From: Ceratothoa steindachneri
Lineage: Eukaryota; Arthropoda; Malacostraca; Isopoda; Cymothoidae
NCBI GenBank assembly: GCA_963969495.1
Contig: OZ018328.1
Span: 128,356,045 to 128,420,044 of the forward strand
Reading direction: 5' to 3'
Length of the DNA stretch: 64,000 bases
Shown here: piece after piece, positions 14,092-24,384 of the stretch
Position numbering within the stretch: the stretch's first letter is position 1
Layout: each line of letters begins with the position of its first letter
Notes under the pieces: generated by a model
Database searches by the model: none
Told to the model about the DNA's origin: nothing
Seen by the model: the letters and a program-made list of their open reading frames with translations, nothing else
Position numbers and translations under genes: made by a program

Positions 14092-14225
14092 AGCAGGACT
14101 AAATTATATTAAAATATATATTTTTTTAATTAAAATGTCGGACCTAAACTCTTTGTCACACCTCATTTATGGAATTGGAAGGGCGTAAAAATGGAGACAC
14201 ACTAATTGAATAGTCTAGAATAGCA
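14092..14225. repeat. Left module of composite repeat, unit C
   Basis: Counterpart of 1786-1925 (GGACTAAATTATATTAAAAT ... CCTCATTTATGGAATTGGAA ...). It begins about 15 bp after the end of unit B, so units B and C lie head to tail in tandem. Confidence 0.6.
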
Positions 14226-14320
14226 TAACATAGAATATTATTCCATAACTAAGTGCACTAATATTATAGCAATAATATTATCATATTATTGCATAGTATA
14301 ACATGGCTTAGTATATTATA
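14226..14320. repeat. Pentamer array, unit C, first segment
   Basis: Start of the CYTAG array of unit C. It is cut at 14320 by the mariner element; the terminal TA (14319-14320) is the left target duplication. Confidence 0.75.
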
Positions 14321-15625
14321 CGAAGGGCGGTCATTAAGTTTTGCGAATTAGTAGTGCAAAACAGAGGAAGGAGGATGGCTGTTTGTGGGGGTGTTAGGAC
14401 AAGTTATGACAAGTCAGGACCTGCAGCCGCATGCTCCTGCCTCGTGTATTTAATAAGAAGTAGCTGATCACAGATCGTCAGTCACAATTTTTTCAACAAT
14501 GGAGAAGGTTGAGCACCGCGCAGTGACCAAATTTTTGACCAAGAAAGGCAAGAATGCAAAAGAGATCCATGAACGTATGGTTGCAGTGTACACCGACACC
14601 GCCCCTTCCTATGCAGCCATTGCTCGCTGGAATATGGAGTTTCGCCATGGTCGTGAGTCCCTTGAAGATGACCCCCGTCCAAGACGACCGTCAGACGTGA
14701 CCAACGAGGACAATGTTAACCGTGTAGAGAGTATGATCCTCGAAAATCGACGGGTAAAGGTCAAAGAAATCGAGCGAGAACTTGTAATATCACATGGAAG
14801 TGTTATCAACATTATCCATGACAATTTTTCCATGACCAAGGTCTCTGTCCGTTGGGTCCCTAGAAACCTCACGAAACCTGACGCTCCATGATCGACTTCA
14901 GCGTCGTCAAAGTTCGGAGGAGCTGCTCCTACTGTACAACCAAGGCCCGGCGGGATTCGAGTCACGCATAGTGACAGTTGATGAAGCCTGGGTCCATTTA
15001 CTGGGATCCTGTGACCAAGCTGGAAAGCATGGCTTGGAAGCACAGGGACTCTCCGACCCCCATCAAGTTCCGGACCCAACCCTCAGCCAGGAAAATCATG
15101 GCAACCATCTTCTGAGATTCTGAGAGAGTGTTGATGGTGGACTATGCGCCTCGTGGAAGGACCATCACAGGCCAATATTACGCCGAGGAACTGGCTGGGT
15201 TGAAGAAGTGCGTTTGTCAGAAGTAGTGCGGCAAGTTGACACGCGGTGTCCTGCTCCTCCACGACATTGTCCCTGTCCACAAGGCCAGAGTTGCACAGGC
15301 TGCTCTGCACGAGTGCGGATTTGAGGAGCTCATCCATCTCCCCAACAGTCAAGATCTGTCCCCTAGCGACTACTTTTTATTCTGCCAGCTCATGGCTGCA
15401 CTGCGTGAACGCCGGTTTGGGGACGATTAAGATTTCCAGCTCGCCATCCAGGAGTGGATTAAACACCAGTCGCGAGATTTCTGGTTGTCGGGAATTCGAA
15501 GCCACAAGGACAAGTGGCGCAAGTTCATTGAAGTCGAGGGTAGTTATTTGGAAAAATAATAAAACACTTTTCCTCATATCTCGTTTCCTTATATCCGAAT
15601 TGCAAAGCTTATTGACCGCTCCTCG
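14321..15625 (+). mobile_element. mariner transposon copy 1, 1305 bp
   Basis: Inserted in the pentamer array. The left end CGAAGGGCGGTCATTAAG and right end CTTATTGACCGCTCCTCG are imperfect inverted repeats (about 24 bp), with TA on both sides. The length is the classic ~1.3 kb of mariner. It contains one broken transposase. A second, truncated copy lies at 63144-64000. Confidence 0.93.
14499..15559 (+). pseudogene. mariner transposase, DD34D, frameshifted
   Basis: Cut-and-paste transposase. The ATG is kept and begins MEKVEHRAVTKFLTKKG; a paired helix-turn-helix region runs to about residue 115 with SLEDDPRPRRPS in the linker. The frame breaks near 14880. The catalytic part is recovered in other frames: VTVDEAWVH (first Asp, about 14970), then an extra base compared with the copy at 63.79 kb, LLLHDIVPVHKA (second Asp, about 15262), and DLSPSDYFLF (third Asp, about 15370). 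I count 34 residues between the second and third Asp, the mariner spacing. In-frame stops occur near 15114, 15226 and 15428. The gene ends at TAA 15557-15559. In the second-Asp motif the usual Asn-Ala is Ile-Val. Confidence 0.92.
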
Positions 15626-17028
15626 TAGCAAAACATAGTATAGTATAGCATAGCATCGAAAAACATACTATAGTAAAGTATAATATAGTATAGTATATGA
15701 GGTATAGTATCTCCTAGCATTGTATAGTTTAATCTAGCATAAATTAGTATAGCCTAGTATTGTCTAGAATTGTATAACATTTTACAGCATAGCCTAGTAT
15801 ATTCTCGAATAGTAGCCTGGCAAAACCTAGCTTACTGTAGGATTGCCTACCATAGTATTATCTCACCTAGCATAGTATATGTAGAATAGCCTAGATTGCA
15901 TAACATAGTGAATCCTGCCTAGATAGCCTCGCATAGTATATCATAGCCTTATTTAGTATATCCATAGTATAACAGAGTAGATTATGTCATAGCATAGCCT
16001 ACCATAGTAAAGCCTAGCCTAGCATCTGATAGCCTAGTCTAGCTTAGTATATCTAAGTCTAGCCTTTCATTCCCTATATTAGTAGAACTTACCATACCAT
16101 ACTATAGTGTAGCTAGAATAGTATAGCCTAGGCTAGTTTGACTTAGCCTAGACTAATCTAGCCTATCCTAGCAGAAAATGTATAGTATGGCCTATCTTAT
16201 CCTAGAAACCATATTTATGTAAAGTCTAGCGTAACATAGTCCAGTACAGCCTTGCATATATAGGATAGTAAGGCTTACCATAGTATAGCCTATCCTAGAA
16301 TAGTATAGTATAGCATAACCTAACCTTGTATAGTTTAGAATAGTTTAACATATCATGGCCCCAGCCTTGCAAAGCCTAGCATAGTATAGCCTATCTACCA
16401 TAGCCTGCCTTACCCAAATATATCTTAGTATAATATAAGCATAGGATATCCTTTCCTAGCTCAGTATAAACTAGCCTAGCATAGTAGCTTAGTATATCAT
16501 ATTTATTCTAGCATGGTTTATCTTGGCATAGCACACCCAACCATAGTCTAGCCTAACCCACCCTAGCCTTCAAGCTTAGCATGGTACACTATAATCTAGC
16601 CTAGTCTAGTGTAGTATAGGCCAGCATAGCATAGCACACCCTTGTATTGCCCAGCCTAGTATATCATAGCATAGAATGGCCTAGAATAGTATACTATACT
16701 CTAGAGTAGCCTAGTATACCCTAGCCTAGCCTAGTATAGACTTATATATATAGCCTAGCCTAGTATATTTTAGAATTACCTAGTTTAGTATAGTATACCT
16801 AAGCCTATTACAGTGTATCCTAGCCTAACGAAGCTTATCAAAGTATAGCGTAGCCTACTTAGAAGATTAGAACATAGGCTAGCTTAGCGCAGCCTACACT
16901 TTTATATTAAAATTTAGTCTAGCCTAGCTCAGCTTACCCTATTCTAGTATAGCGTAGCTTAGCTTAGTTCACTGGAGCCCAGCCGAGTATACTTTATCGT
17001 ATCCTAGCCTAGTTAGCATATCCTAGTA
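15626..17028. repeat. Pentamer array, unit C, second segment
   Basis: About 1.4 kb of CCTAG/TATAG/CATAG units between two transposon insertions. The first two bases (TA) are the right duplication of the mariner, and the last TA (17027-17028) is the left flank of the next element. Confidence 0.9.
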
Positions 17029-19684
17029 GGGCGGGTCATACTCTAGAATTTTATGAAACTGGTGATGATGGTTATTTAAGTGATAAATATTGGGGAAAAG
17101 AACATACTTTTGGCAGAAAAGTTAAATTCTGATTGATCTAACCTACATTAATTTGGAGTTGTAATATTGTTACTCCTGGGTCATTTACTATATTTTAGTT
17201 ACCTATAAAAGATCAAATTTACTATTTTCTATTATCAATACATTTATGTAGTCAAAGATATTTGTCTAAAAAAATGTAAAAATGTATTAGATTTACATGA
17301 GAAGTAGGAAACCTGATAAAATTGTCCCTTAATTTATTTTGGTCTAACTCCAAAATTGCAAGTGGCCAGTACTCTTTAGTCAGTGGAAGCCAATATTCCA
17401 GTAGTGTTGCCAGTTCTGGTAACTATTGTAACTGGTAACTGTTTATAGAGCATTTAGATTTTTTTAATGCTAGGAAAGGCTGCGGATCATTCTAGAATGA
17501 CATAAAATTATTTGGTATAGATTATTTCTTTATCTAAGTGCCATCTTTTCATTTGCAGATATACCTGCTATTAATGTGACAATGGCGAAAATCAAGACAA
17601 GGTCTAAATCAAGTTCTCATCTCACTAATTTTGTTGGCACTAGGCAAGAGCTGAAGGTGTCTGAATTACCAACAATAAGAGATATTTTGAGGTACGGCAT
17701 CTACCTGAGGGAGCAAAGTGAAGATGACCGGAGAAATTATGATGTAGACCAGCTGGTAAAAGACATGTATGAAGGCTTAATTATTCAGTGGACCAAAGCT
17801 AATGCTCTCTTCAAACCACCTGTTGTAAATCAAAAGGTCACAATAATATCAAAGCTTAAGGAGGTGTGGAAGGAGACAGTAAAAGTTTCCCTTGGTAAAG
17901 GAAAAATTGAAGTTCATTGCAATTCACTGCAAAAATAGATAAAATATTTGATATATTGACATGCATATGTCAAATTTCCAGCTGTAGGGATGTGTGTTGT
18001 AATGGCTGTGAGACTGAAGCCCACATTAACTGCTGTTGTAGTAAAGAGAAAATATACTTACTAGCGAATTAGCCTTTATTAAAGGACAAAAGGAGAAGGT
18101 TGGAAGTAAAGGTACCTTTCAAATTGGAGGTCCTGATATTCCAGAGCATAATAGAAAATTATGAGTTCAGAAAGGAAAGAACAATAAAGGATAGCAGAAA
18201 GAAAGAGAAAAAGTAAGGAGGAATGCGCTGTTTTAGCAAGAAAAGAAATCGAGCAGTTTTTGTCAGAAGGTGAAGATCTGGAGGCAGAAAATTCTGATGG
18301 TGACAGCAGTTTGGGTGATGAAGTAACTTTTGAAGCTCTCCAAGAGCCGGAATCTTCCACCAGGAATAAAAAGAATTATGGTGAAATTCTAAATATTGCT
18401 CTTGCTAGTATAAGATATGGTGTCGGATTGAGACCAACTGCAGCTATAGCAACAGCACAGGAAAAGATAATGACATTTATTGAACATAAGTTTGAGAAAA
18501 ACATAAGGAAGGATGGGGGAATTTATTGTGTTTTCTTTGATGGACGAATTGATCTGACAAATTTTATGATAGAGGCAGAGGGAAGTGAAAAATTGTTTCC
18601 AGCAAAAGCAAAAGAGGAGCATTACACTATTATCAGTGAGCCTGGGAGCAATTACCTCTTCCACTTTGTCCCAGAAAAGGCTACAAAAGAAGAATCACAT
18701 GCAGAGAAGATCGCTAAGCCTATGTTTGGATGGCTGAGGGAAAGGGGTTTGGTTAAAAGCCTAATGGCCACTGAAGGACACTCCACGGATGTAAACAAAG
18801 GTGTAAATGCTGGAGTAATGCAAAAAATGGAGGTCCATTTGGGCAGAAAGCTTGTTTGGTTGGTATGTAACCTGCACACTGGGGAACTCCCTCTACGTCA
18901 TCTAATTATCAACCTGGATGGCCCAACACTATTTGACAACAGATATTCCCGACCCATAGGATAGCTCCTTGACTCTGTTACAGACTTGAATATCAACCCA
19001 AATTTCACTCAAATATCTTTAATTCCTCCTCTTACCGAAATACGAGTACCTCAAGAAGTGGTCAAGATCTTTCAATTGATTAACACTACGGCTATAGAAT
19101 TGTATCGGCAATCAGAGATCGACTGCTTCCTACAGTGCTTTCTCTATTGGAAATATGACTAGTAAACCACAGTCGCTGGCTGTCCACAGCTAACAGACTT
19201 CTTCAGCTGTGGGTGTCAAAGCAGGAGCTCAAAGGAAAAACCTTTAAGAATCTACGACTGATTGTTTAGTTCATCACTGGTGTATATTACCCATGCTGGA
19301 CCGAGGGACCTAGGCACATTTTTTATCAACTTCAATGCCATAAGTCTCAGAGGATGAAGGTGTTGGATATTGCTTTGCCAACTGTTAAAAAATCAGCTTG
19401 GTATGCATACAGTGAAGCCATCCTCCAAACCCTCCTATACTCAGAAGATCAGGCGAAGAGAACCGAAGGGGTGAAAAGAATCCAGAACATCAGGGGAGAA
19501 GGGGACCCAGATACTCAACAGGGAGACTTCTTTGTAATCCCTAGAAGGACACCAGACATTAATTGTGATGTCTGCTACCAGGATTTGAGATCTGATCAAT
19601 TGTCAGAGCATGTCTCTGAGCCATTCTCACTTGCTCTTTAAGTACTTCTGAATTGAAAAACTTCATTGACTCTCCTATGAAAGT

Positions 19685-20310
19685 GTAAGGGTGCGAAGAT
19701 GTATCAGAGATAGAGGGAAAAATTCCTTCCAAAGCGAGAATATAAATAGCCCATTAAATTACCAAGTCAAAACGGACTAAGTCGTGTCGTAACGGTAGAG
19801 TGCTTGCCTCGGGATACAAAGACCCAAGTTTGATCCCATACAGTCCACAAATTTTTACGCAGAAAATTCTCGAAGAAAATGGAGAATTCTTCAAGGACTA
19901 ACTAATCCAGAAGGACCAAAAAATTGACTCAAGAAAAAACGGCGCTCAAAGAAAACGGAACTCAAGGAAATCGACTTTCAAGGGCTAACTCGTCTCAACT
20001 CATCTCAACTCATCTCATCACATCAAAATCGTCAAAAGCAGCAAGAAGTCATCACGTCACCAGAATTGGAAGGAATCATCACATCGTCGTTAAAAAGGAA
20101 GATACATCAAGAAAAAGAAGATCAAGAATTAACCCAGCCAACTTAAAGAAGAAGGAATCTCAGCCTACAAGAATACAAGAGTCAGATAAATGGAAGATAA
20201 AAGTTTCAAGGGGCAACTTCAGTCAAGTAATAAAACATAGATACGAATACAGAAAATCAAAAAGATGATTGACAAAAATAAGAAATGTAAAATAAGAAAT
20301 GTCCCCCCTC
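19685..20310 (+). mobile_element. SINE-like insertion with tRNA-related head
   Basis: The transposase reading runs DSPMKV up to about 19683 and resumes as VPDWPCHTQ at 20318, so about 0.63 kb is extra. The bases around the two junctions, CTCCTATGAAAGTG (about 19671-19684) and CTCCCATAAAAGTA (about 20307-20320), agree at 11 of 14 positions and look like an aged target duplication. A tRNA-like sequence lies at 19774-19846. The rest is A-rich with no pol gene. A 114-codon open frame (19924-20268), rich in Lys, Arg and Ser, has no family resemblance. The 90 bp upstream of the tRNA-like head is unusual for a SINE. Confidence 0.5.
19774..19846 (+). repeat. tRNA-like SINE head (73 bp)
   Basis: The stretch has tRNA length. 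Five terminal bases GGACT pair with AGTCC at the far end, an A-box-like GTAACGGTAGAGTGC lies near 19790, and a B-box-like AAGTTTGATCCC ends near 19836. This is what an internal RNA polymerase III promoter of a tRNA-derived SINE looks like. It is not a convincing functional tRNA because the anticodon arm does not fold cleanly. Confidence 0.6.
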
Positions 20311-20815
20311 CCATAAAAGTACCTGACTGGCCTTGTCACACACAGAGCATTGAGATGATTGTAAGAATGGTGAATGAGGATTCTTCCAAGTATTCGAAAC
20401 ATGAAAAGAGGGATGGAGGAATCAGTGCACAAGAAACAAGTAGACGTATGATGTCCAGGAATGAGTCCGTGCAAGATTTGTGTGCTCTGGTGAAGTTTAA
20501 CTTTTGAATATGACCCAAAGTGACCCATGCAGCTATATGTGGAGCTTTGCATACACTTTTCTCACTTAATAAACATGTAAATTTGAGGTTACTTTGTCTT
20601 TGTGTGTATATAAATTAAATAAAAATAGGTTACATAAGTTCGTGACGAAAGGGAAAAATTTACTTTTATTAAAATGGAAATTGATGTAGGTAGGAGCAAT
20701 TTTATAACAAAATAAAGTTCCTTTTCAAAATCTACACCGAAAAATCTATCATTTAAGCATCCCACATTAAAGGATTTAATGAAAATATATGGTTGCTCTA
20801 AAGTATAACCCGCCC

Positions 20816-21395
20816 TAATATTCTAGCCTAGTATATTATATCATATCCTACCTTACCTTACCTTACCCTCGCCTAGTTGGTATAGTATAGTATATTATAG
20901 TATTTTCTAGCCTAAACTGTATGATTTTTGCCTGGCTGGCAAGCATACATAATATAGCCTAGCCTACCCTGGCAAATCCTCGCTTATCCTAGCCTGGTAT
21001 AGCGAAGACTAGCCTAGTGTAGCATAGCTAAGTATATCATAGCCTAACCTCGCATACCATATCTTAGCCTAGCCTAGTATAGCCTTTCATGCCCTGTCTA
21101 GCTTAGTATAGCGTAACATAGCCTAGCATAACATAATCTAGCCTAGCATTAACTATCCTAGACATGTATAGCCTATATTATACTATTATACCCATGTCAA
21201 GAATAGCATACTATTGTCTAGCCAAGCATACTATATGCTACCCTAGCATAATATATTATAGCCTAAATTAGCATAGTATATTTTACCTTTGCACATTATA
21301 TCTTAGCATAGTATAGCTTAGCATAGCATAGCCTATTCTTAGCTTCCCTAGCAGAGTACATCATATTATAGCCTAGTCTATTCTAGCAGAGTATC
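20816..21395. repeat. Pentamer array, unit C, last segment
   Basis: The CYTAG array resumes directly after the transposon and ends at about 21395, where the 126-bp repeat begins. Confidence 0.88.
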
Positions 21396-21645
21396 TGCCG
21401 AAAAGTTAAGATGTTATTGCTAAAACAAAATAATTCCCGGGATAACCTTTGGAGGACTTTGGCAATTATATCATTCGAAAGAGATTGTTAAACAACATAA
21501 GGGTTTCAAATTCGCTAGAATTGGCCAAATAGTTACAATATTATTACAAAAACAAAAGAAATAGCAAAACGGGGACCGACCGACCGACATAGTGAGATGT
21601 ACAGTCGCTCGCAACCTGACTCGCAAGCGACTAAAAGGAAGCTAA
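21396..21645. repeat. 126-bp repeat and right module, unit C
   Basis: Slightly more than one satellite unit (AAGTTAAGATGTTATTGCTA near 21405) followed by GACCGACCGACCGAC (about 21576) and a longer version of the terminal dyad, GTCGCTCGCAACC ... CGCAAGCGACTAAAA, ending about 21637. Confidence 0.72.
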
Positions 21646-21952
21646 ATTTCACTTCTTATATCCACCCGATCTGTACATATATAAACGTTTAATACAATTT
21701 TCAGTTCTACTACATAAGTTATTTTGAAATAATTACATGAAATAGCTCTGAGTACTCATTTAAATTCACTGAAGTTATTCAAAATTCGCTCGGCCCAAAA
21801 TTTACTTCGAAAATCGTCACAAATTGATCCGTTCCTTAATCTATGCTGGCCTTTGTCACCATCTCCACATCCCTGAGATCCTTACCTCCTCGCTACCTGT
21901 CTATAAAGCAGAGACTAATGTTGTAATGTAATAAACTGATTCTACTGAAGTG

Positions 21953-21953
<1 letters not shown>
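21646..21953. other. Non-coding stretch, nothing recognised
   Basis: About 300 bp between the composite repeat and a (TA)n tract. It shows no family resemblance. Confidence 0.5.

Positions 21954-22034
<81 letters not shown>
21954..22034. repeat. (TA)n microsatellite
   Basis: Pure TA run of about 80 bp. It abuts the first unit of the tandem tRNA-like array. Confidence 0.97.
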
Positions 22035-22040
<6 letters not shown>

Positions 22041-22167
22041 AATAGCCCGGGGGAAACGCTAAGGAATGTATTACGTGAGACTTAAAAGATTAAGAAGGAA
22101 AATAAGAGATTTAGAAAGGCAGAAAATAGGGAGAATTATTTTAATAGCTATATGATGGTGAATTAAA

Positions 22168-22243
22168 GGATTGGATTCCAATCTGTATCATCAAGCGCTG
22201 ATCGCTTTTAGAACCACCACGCTCATTGACTGAGCCACTATCC
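22168..22243 (-). repeat. tRNA-like sequence 1 of 3
   Basis: Read on the minus strand it begins GGATAGTGGCTCAGTCAATG (A-box-like) and ends GATTGGAATCCAATCC (B-box-like with an acceptor end pairing GGAT/ATCC). It is degenerate, so a pseudo-tRNA or SINE head, not a gene. Confidence 0.6.
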
Positions 22244-22559
22244 TCATTCCGTAAAGAAAAGTTGATTCAGGAAGCATTTTTTAATAACGAAGTGTAGGTT
22301 TTTATCAAGGGAGATGTAATTGGTTTTCTAGTAGGAGGAGGCACTGGTTGTTTTTATTTATAATAAGTGAAAATCACATGACGCGTGATATACAATGGAT
22401 GTTGTTAATAGCCCCAAAAAGAAAAATTGGTTTTACAACCCAGAAAAACGCTGCGGAATGTATTTCGTGACCCTTGAAACATTAAGAAAGAAAATAGGAG
22501 ATTTAGAAATTGAGAAAATAAGGAAGACTATTTTAAGTCCTATATGAGTGAGAAATAAA

Positions 22560-22635
22560 GGAGTGGATTCGAATCTGTGTCATCAAGCGCTCGTCGCTTT
22601 TAGAACCATGACACTCATCGAGAAAGCCACCATCT
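22560..22635 (-). repeat. tRNA-like sequence 2 of 3
   Basis: Minus-strand counterpart with GATTCGAATCC as B box. The A box region is more decayed (GGTGGCTTTCTCGATGAG). Same position within its unit as the other two. Confidence 0.55.
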
Positions 22636-22950
22636 TCAACCCCAATAAAGGTTAATTCAGGATGCCTTTTGATTAACCAAGTGTAGGATTTTATCCATTG
22701 AGAGTCAAGTGGTTTTCTAGTTTGAGAAGGTACGGGATTTTTTTAATTTATAATATAAGGAAAAATGACATGACGCGTGATATACAATGGATGATGTTAA
22801 TTGCTCAAGAAAGGAAAACTGGTATCACAAACAGGAAACACGCTGAAGAATATATTATGTGGCCCCTAAAAGCTTAAGAAAGAAAATAACAGATTTAGAA
22901 ACGGAGAAAAGGGGAAGACTATTGAAACCGCTACATGACCGTCAAATAAT

Positions 22951-23026
22951 GGATTGGATTCGAACCTGTGTCATCAAGCGCTCATCGCACTTAGGACTAC
23001 GACACTCACCGACTGAGCCACCATCC
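22951..23026 (-). repeat. tRNA-like sequence 3 of 3
   Basis: The best preserved: on the minus strand GGATGGTGGCTCAGTCGGTG ... ACAGGTTCGAATCCAATCC, 76 bp, with consensus-quality A and B boxes. The Ser/Leu-like extra length expected for a long variable arm is absent. I still consider it a repeat component because it lies in the same place in each tandem unit. Confidence 0.65.
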
Positions 23027-23046
23027 TCAACCCTAATAAAGAATTT

Positions 23047-24090
23047 GTATTTTGTAACTTTGCACGACTTATTTTTAATTGATAGTTTGCTAGAAATGCC
23101 TTTATTCTATCTTATTTATTTTACTGATAGGAAAAATTAGTTTAATAGCATTCTGCTTCCCTCTCCGGTTTTTTCATCGCTGTAGCTTGAAACAAATTTC
23201 CTTTTCCAGGAAGACCCAGCCCATTGTTTTGTCACAACTTAATAATTTAGGTTTAATTCAGTCTTACTAGAATAAGATCTCTCAATTTAAGCGCAATATG
23301 TCTAACCTGTTTCTTATAAACCTCTTTCTCTTTTGTGTGTTTAGAGGTAATTGTTTTGAAAAGTTTGCATAACTCGAGCTTAGTACACATAAATATTTTT
23401 CCATGCTGAGTTTTGTCGAATTTCACCACTCAAAATGTACCTCTTCGATTGGTCATGGTAAATATCAAAGAGATTTTATGATTGCCTTTGACCACAAATG
23501 GAAAGGGAGAATAAGAGAAACCACAAGGGGTACATGGTTCTTTATTACTGATGTTTCGCTCCTCTGGATTTTCCTCCAATTAACAAAGAACTATGATCTT
23601 AGTTTCTTGTTTCTTGTCACAAAAACCATGATGCGAACGGGAAACTTGGTCTTATGACTCTCTGTACATATTTAGGGAACACCACCTCTATCGAGAACCA
23701 GATGGAGGTCGAGGAAGTTTTAGCTCGGCCTGGACCTAGGAAAGGACCATCGATAGAAACCCAGCCAAATGGGGGTAACGATAGAAGAAGTAAATAAGGG
23801 AGTTGTAAAAGCATGTGTACCTGAGAAATTACCTAGGAAGAGAAGCGAGTCAAATGGGTTGGCAATGAAGGAGGAAAGATGTGTTAATGCGATGTACCCA
23901 GGTAAAACTAGTCAGATGTTAGACGCGGATTAGTATCCCCTACTCCTAGTAGTCTCCTCCTCGAACAGAACGTCTACAGAGTTACATTAAAAACTCAGTT
24001 CGCCTTGAGAACCACGCCATTAACTATCCCTTAGTGAAACTTGTCGCCGAACCTGTGAGATCAAACCCAGAATTGGTCTTCCAGTGAACA
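23047..24090. other. Possible gypsy-related flank, nothing firm
   Basis: Open frames at 23403-23657 (+) and 23617-23814 (-) show no recognisable motif. The stretch lies directly 5' of a gypsy RNase H remnant and may be the decayed upstream part of that element. No motif could be confirmed. Confidence 0.35.
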
Positions 24091-24384
24091 TTGATAAAGA
24101 AGGATTATGGGACTCACGCTCCAAGCAATTATGCCCCACTGCAACAGGAGGCTCTAGTCAAAAGTTTCAGTTTAAACTTAGTCAAGTACCATAAGAAGGG
24201 TAATTCGAGTAGGTTGAAATACCACTACCATTTAGTGACATACTTAGGTAGACTCAATAACCCGAACGGCCGACTCAGGCGCGGTAAAGGATTGGTATTA
24301 GCGCACCATTTTAATATTACCTATATAAAAGGGTCTAACAATTTTATGGCCGATTGGTCAAGTCGGAATCCTGTCGACGATTAA
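24091..24384 (+). pseudogene. Ty3/gypsy RNase H terminal fragment
   Basis: RNase H removes the RNA strand during reverse transcription. The motif SNYAPLQQEAL at about residues 12-22 corresponds to the family's 'NYA-IE-EAL' helix. HFNITYIKGSNNFMADWSSR near the end corresponds to the 'HIPGKDN-AADALSR' tail. The middle (DHKPL region) is deleted or garbled. The stop comes directly after NPVDD, so RNase H is the last domain, as in the elements at 31.3 kb and 52.9 kb. No RT remains upstream in readable form. Confidence 0.75.

Larger units (their letters stand above)
17576..20507 (+). pseudogene. Candidate transposase of unnamed family, few lesions
   Basis: I cannot name this protein, though the sequence resembles uncharacterised arthropod proteins. 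In order: an N-terminal helical part (17576-17928); a Cys cluster FDILTCICQISSCRDVCCNG with further Cys to about 18040; FIKGQ then IGGPDIPEHNRKL (about 18070-18165); an acidic linker; and a long open core 18260-18964 with GLRPTAAIATA, YCVFFDGRID, TEGHSTDVNKGVNAGV and VCNLHTGELPLRHL. Next come VNHSRWLSTANRLLQLW (about 19162), a stop near 19267, and an open part to 19641. After a ~0.63-kb insertion the end resumes at VPDWPCHTQSIE and stops at 20507. An FDG Asp, a TEG/TDG-like motif with C-x2-H and an RW motif recall the order of hAT-type RNase H cores; that comparison is inference. I see at least three frameshifts and two or three stops. Confidence 0.7.
17029..20815 (+). mobile_element. TIR DNA transposon of unassigned family, 3787 bp
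   Basis: A complete element inserted in the pentamer array. The left end GGGCGGGTCATACTCTAGA matches the complement of the right end (GGGCGGGTTATACTTTAGA) at 17 of 19 positions. Both flanks carry TA (17027-17028 and 20816-20817). It contains one broken multi-domain plus-strand gene (17576-20507) and a later ~0.63-kb insertion with a tRNA-like head. The terminal repeats and the clean interruption of the array are seen directly. I do not recognise the superfamily; the TA duplication alone does not decide it. Without the insertion it would be about 3.15 kb. Confidence 0.85.
22035..23046 (-). repeat. Three tandem units carrying tRNA-like sequences
   Basis: Units start at 22035, 22401 and 22793 with GTTGTTAATAGCCC or GATGTTAATTGCTC. 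Units 1 and 2 are 366 and 392 bp; unit 3 is cut short at about 23046. All share CATGACGCGTGATATACAAT before the next start (units 1 and 2), an AATGTATT-TCGTGA-like block, an internal tRNA-like segment on the minus strand, and CAAGTGTAGG-like text. Unit 1 lacks about 27 bp near its start that the others have. Tandem duplication of a tRNA-derived repeat is the simplest reading. Confidence 0.85.

Noticed and set aside
14609..15352. Minus-strand open frames of 156 and 89 codons
   Set aside because: Antisense to the mariner transposase, which has clear DD34D motifs on the plus strand.
18389..18879. Minus-strand open frames inside the unnamed transposon
   Set aside because: Antisense shadows of the well-conserved plus-strand core at 18260-18964.
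20223..20552. Minus-strand 109-codon frame
   Set aside because: Antisense to the C-terminal PCHTQSIE block of the unnamed transposase; no motif of its own.
22951..23026. Functional tRNA gene
   Set aside because: A and B boxes are good, but the sequence recurs in the same place in three tandem units and the arms do not all pair, so a tRNA-derived repeat is the better call.
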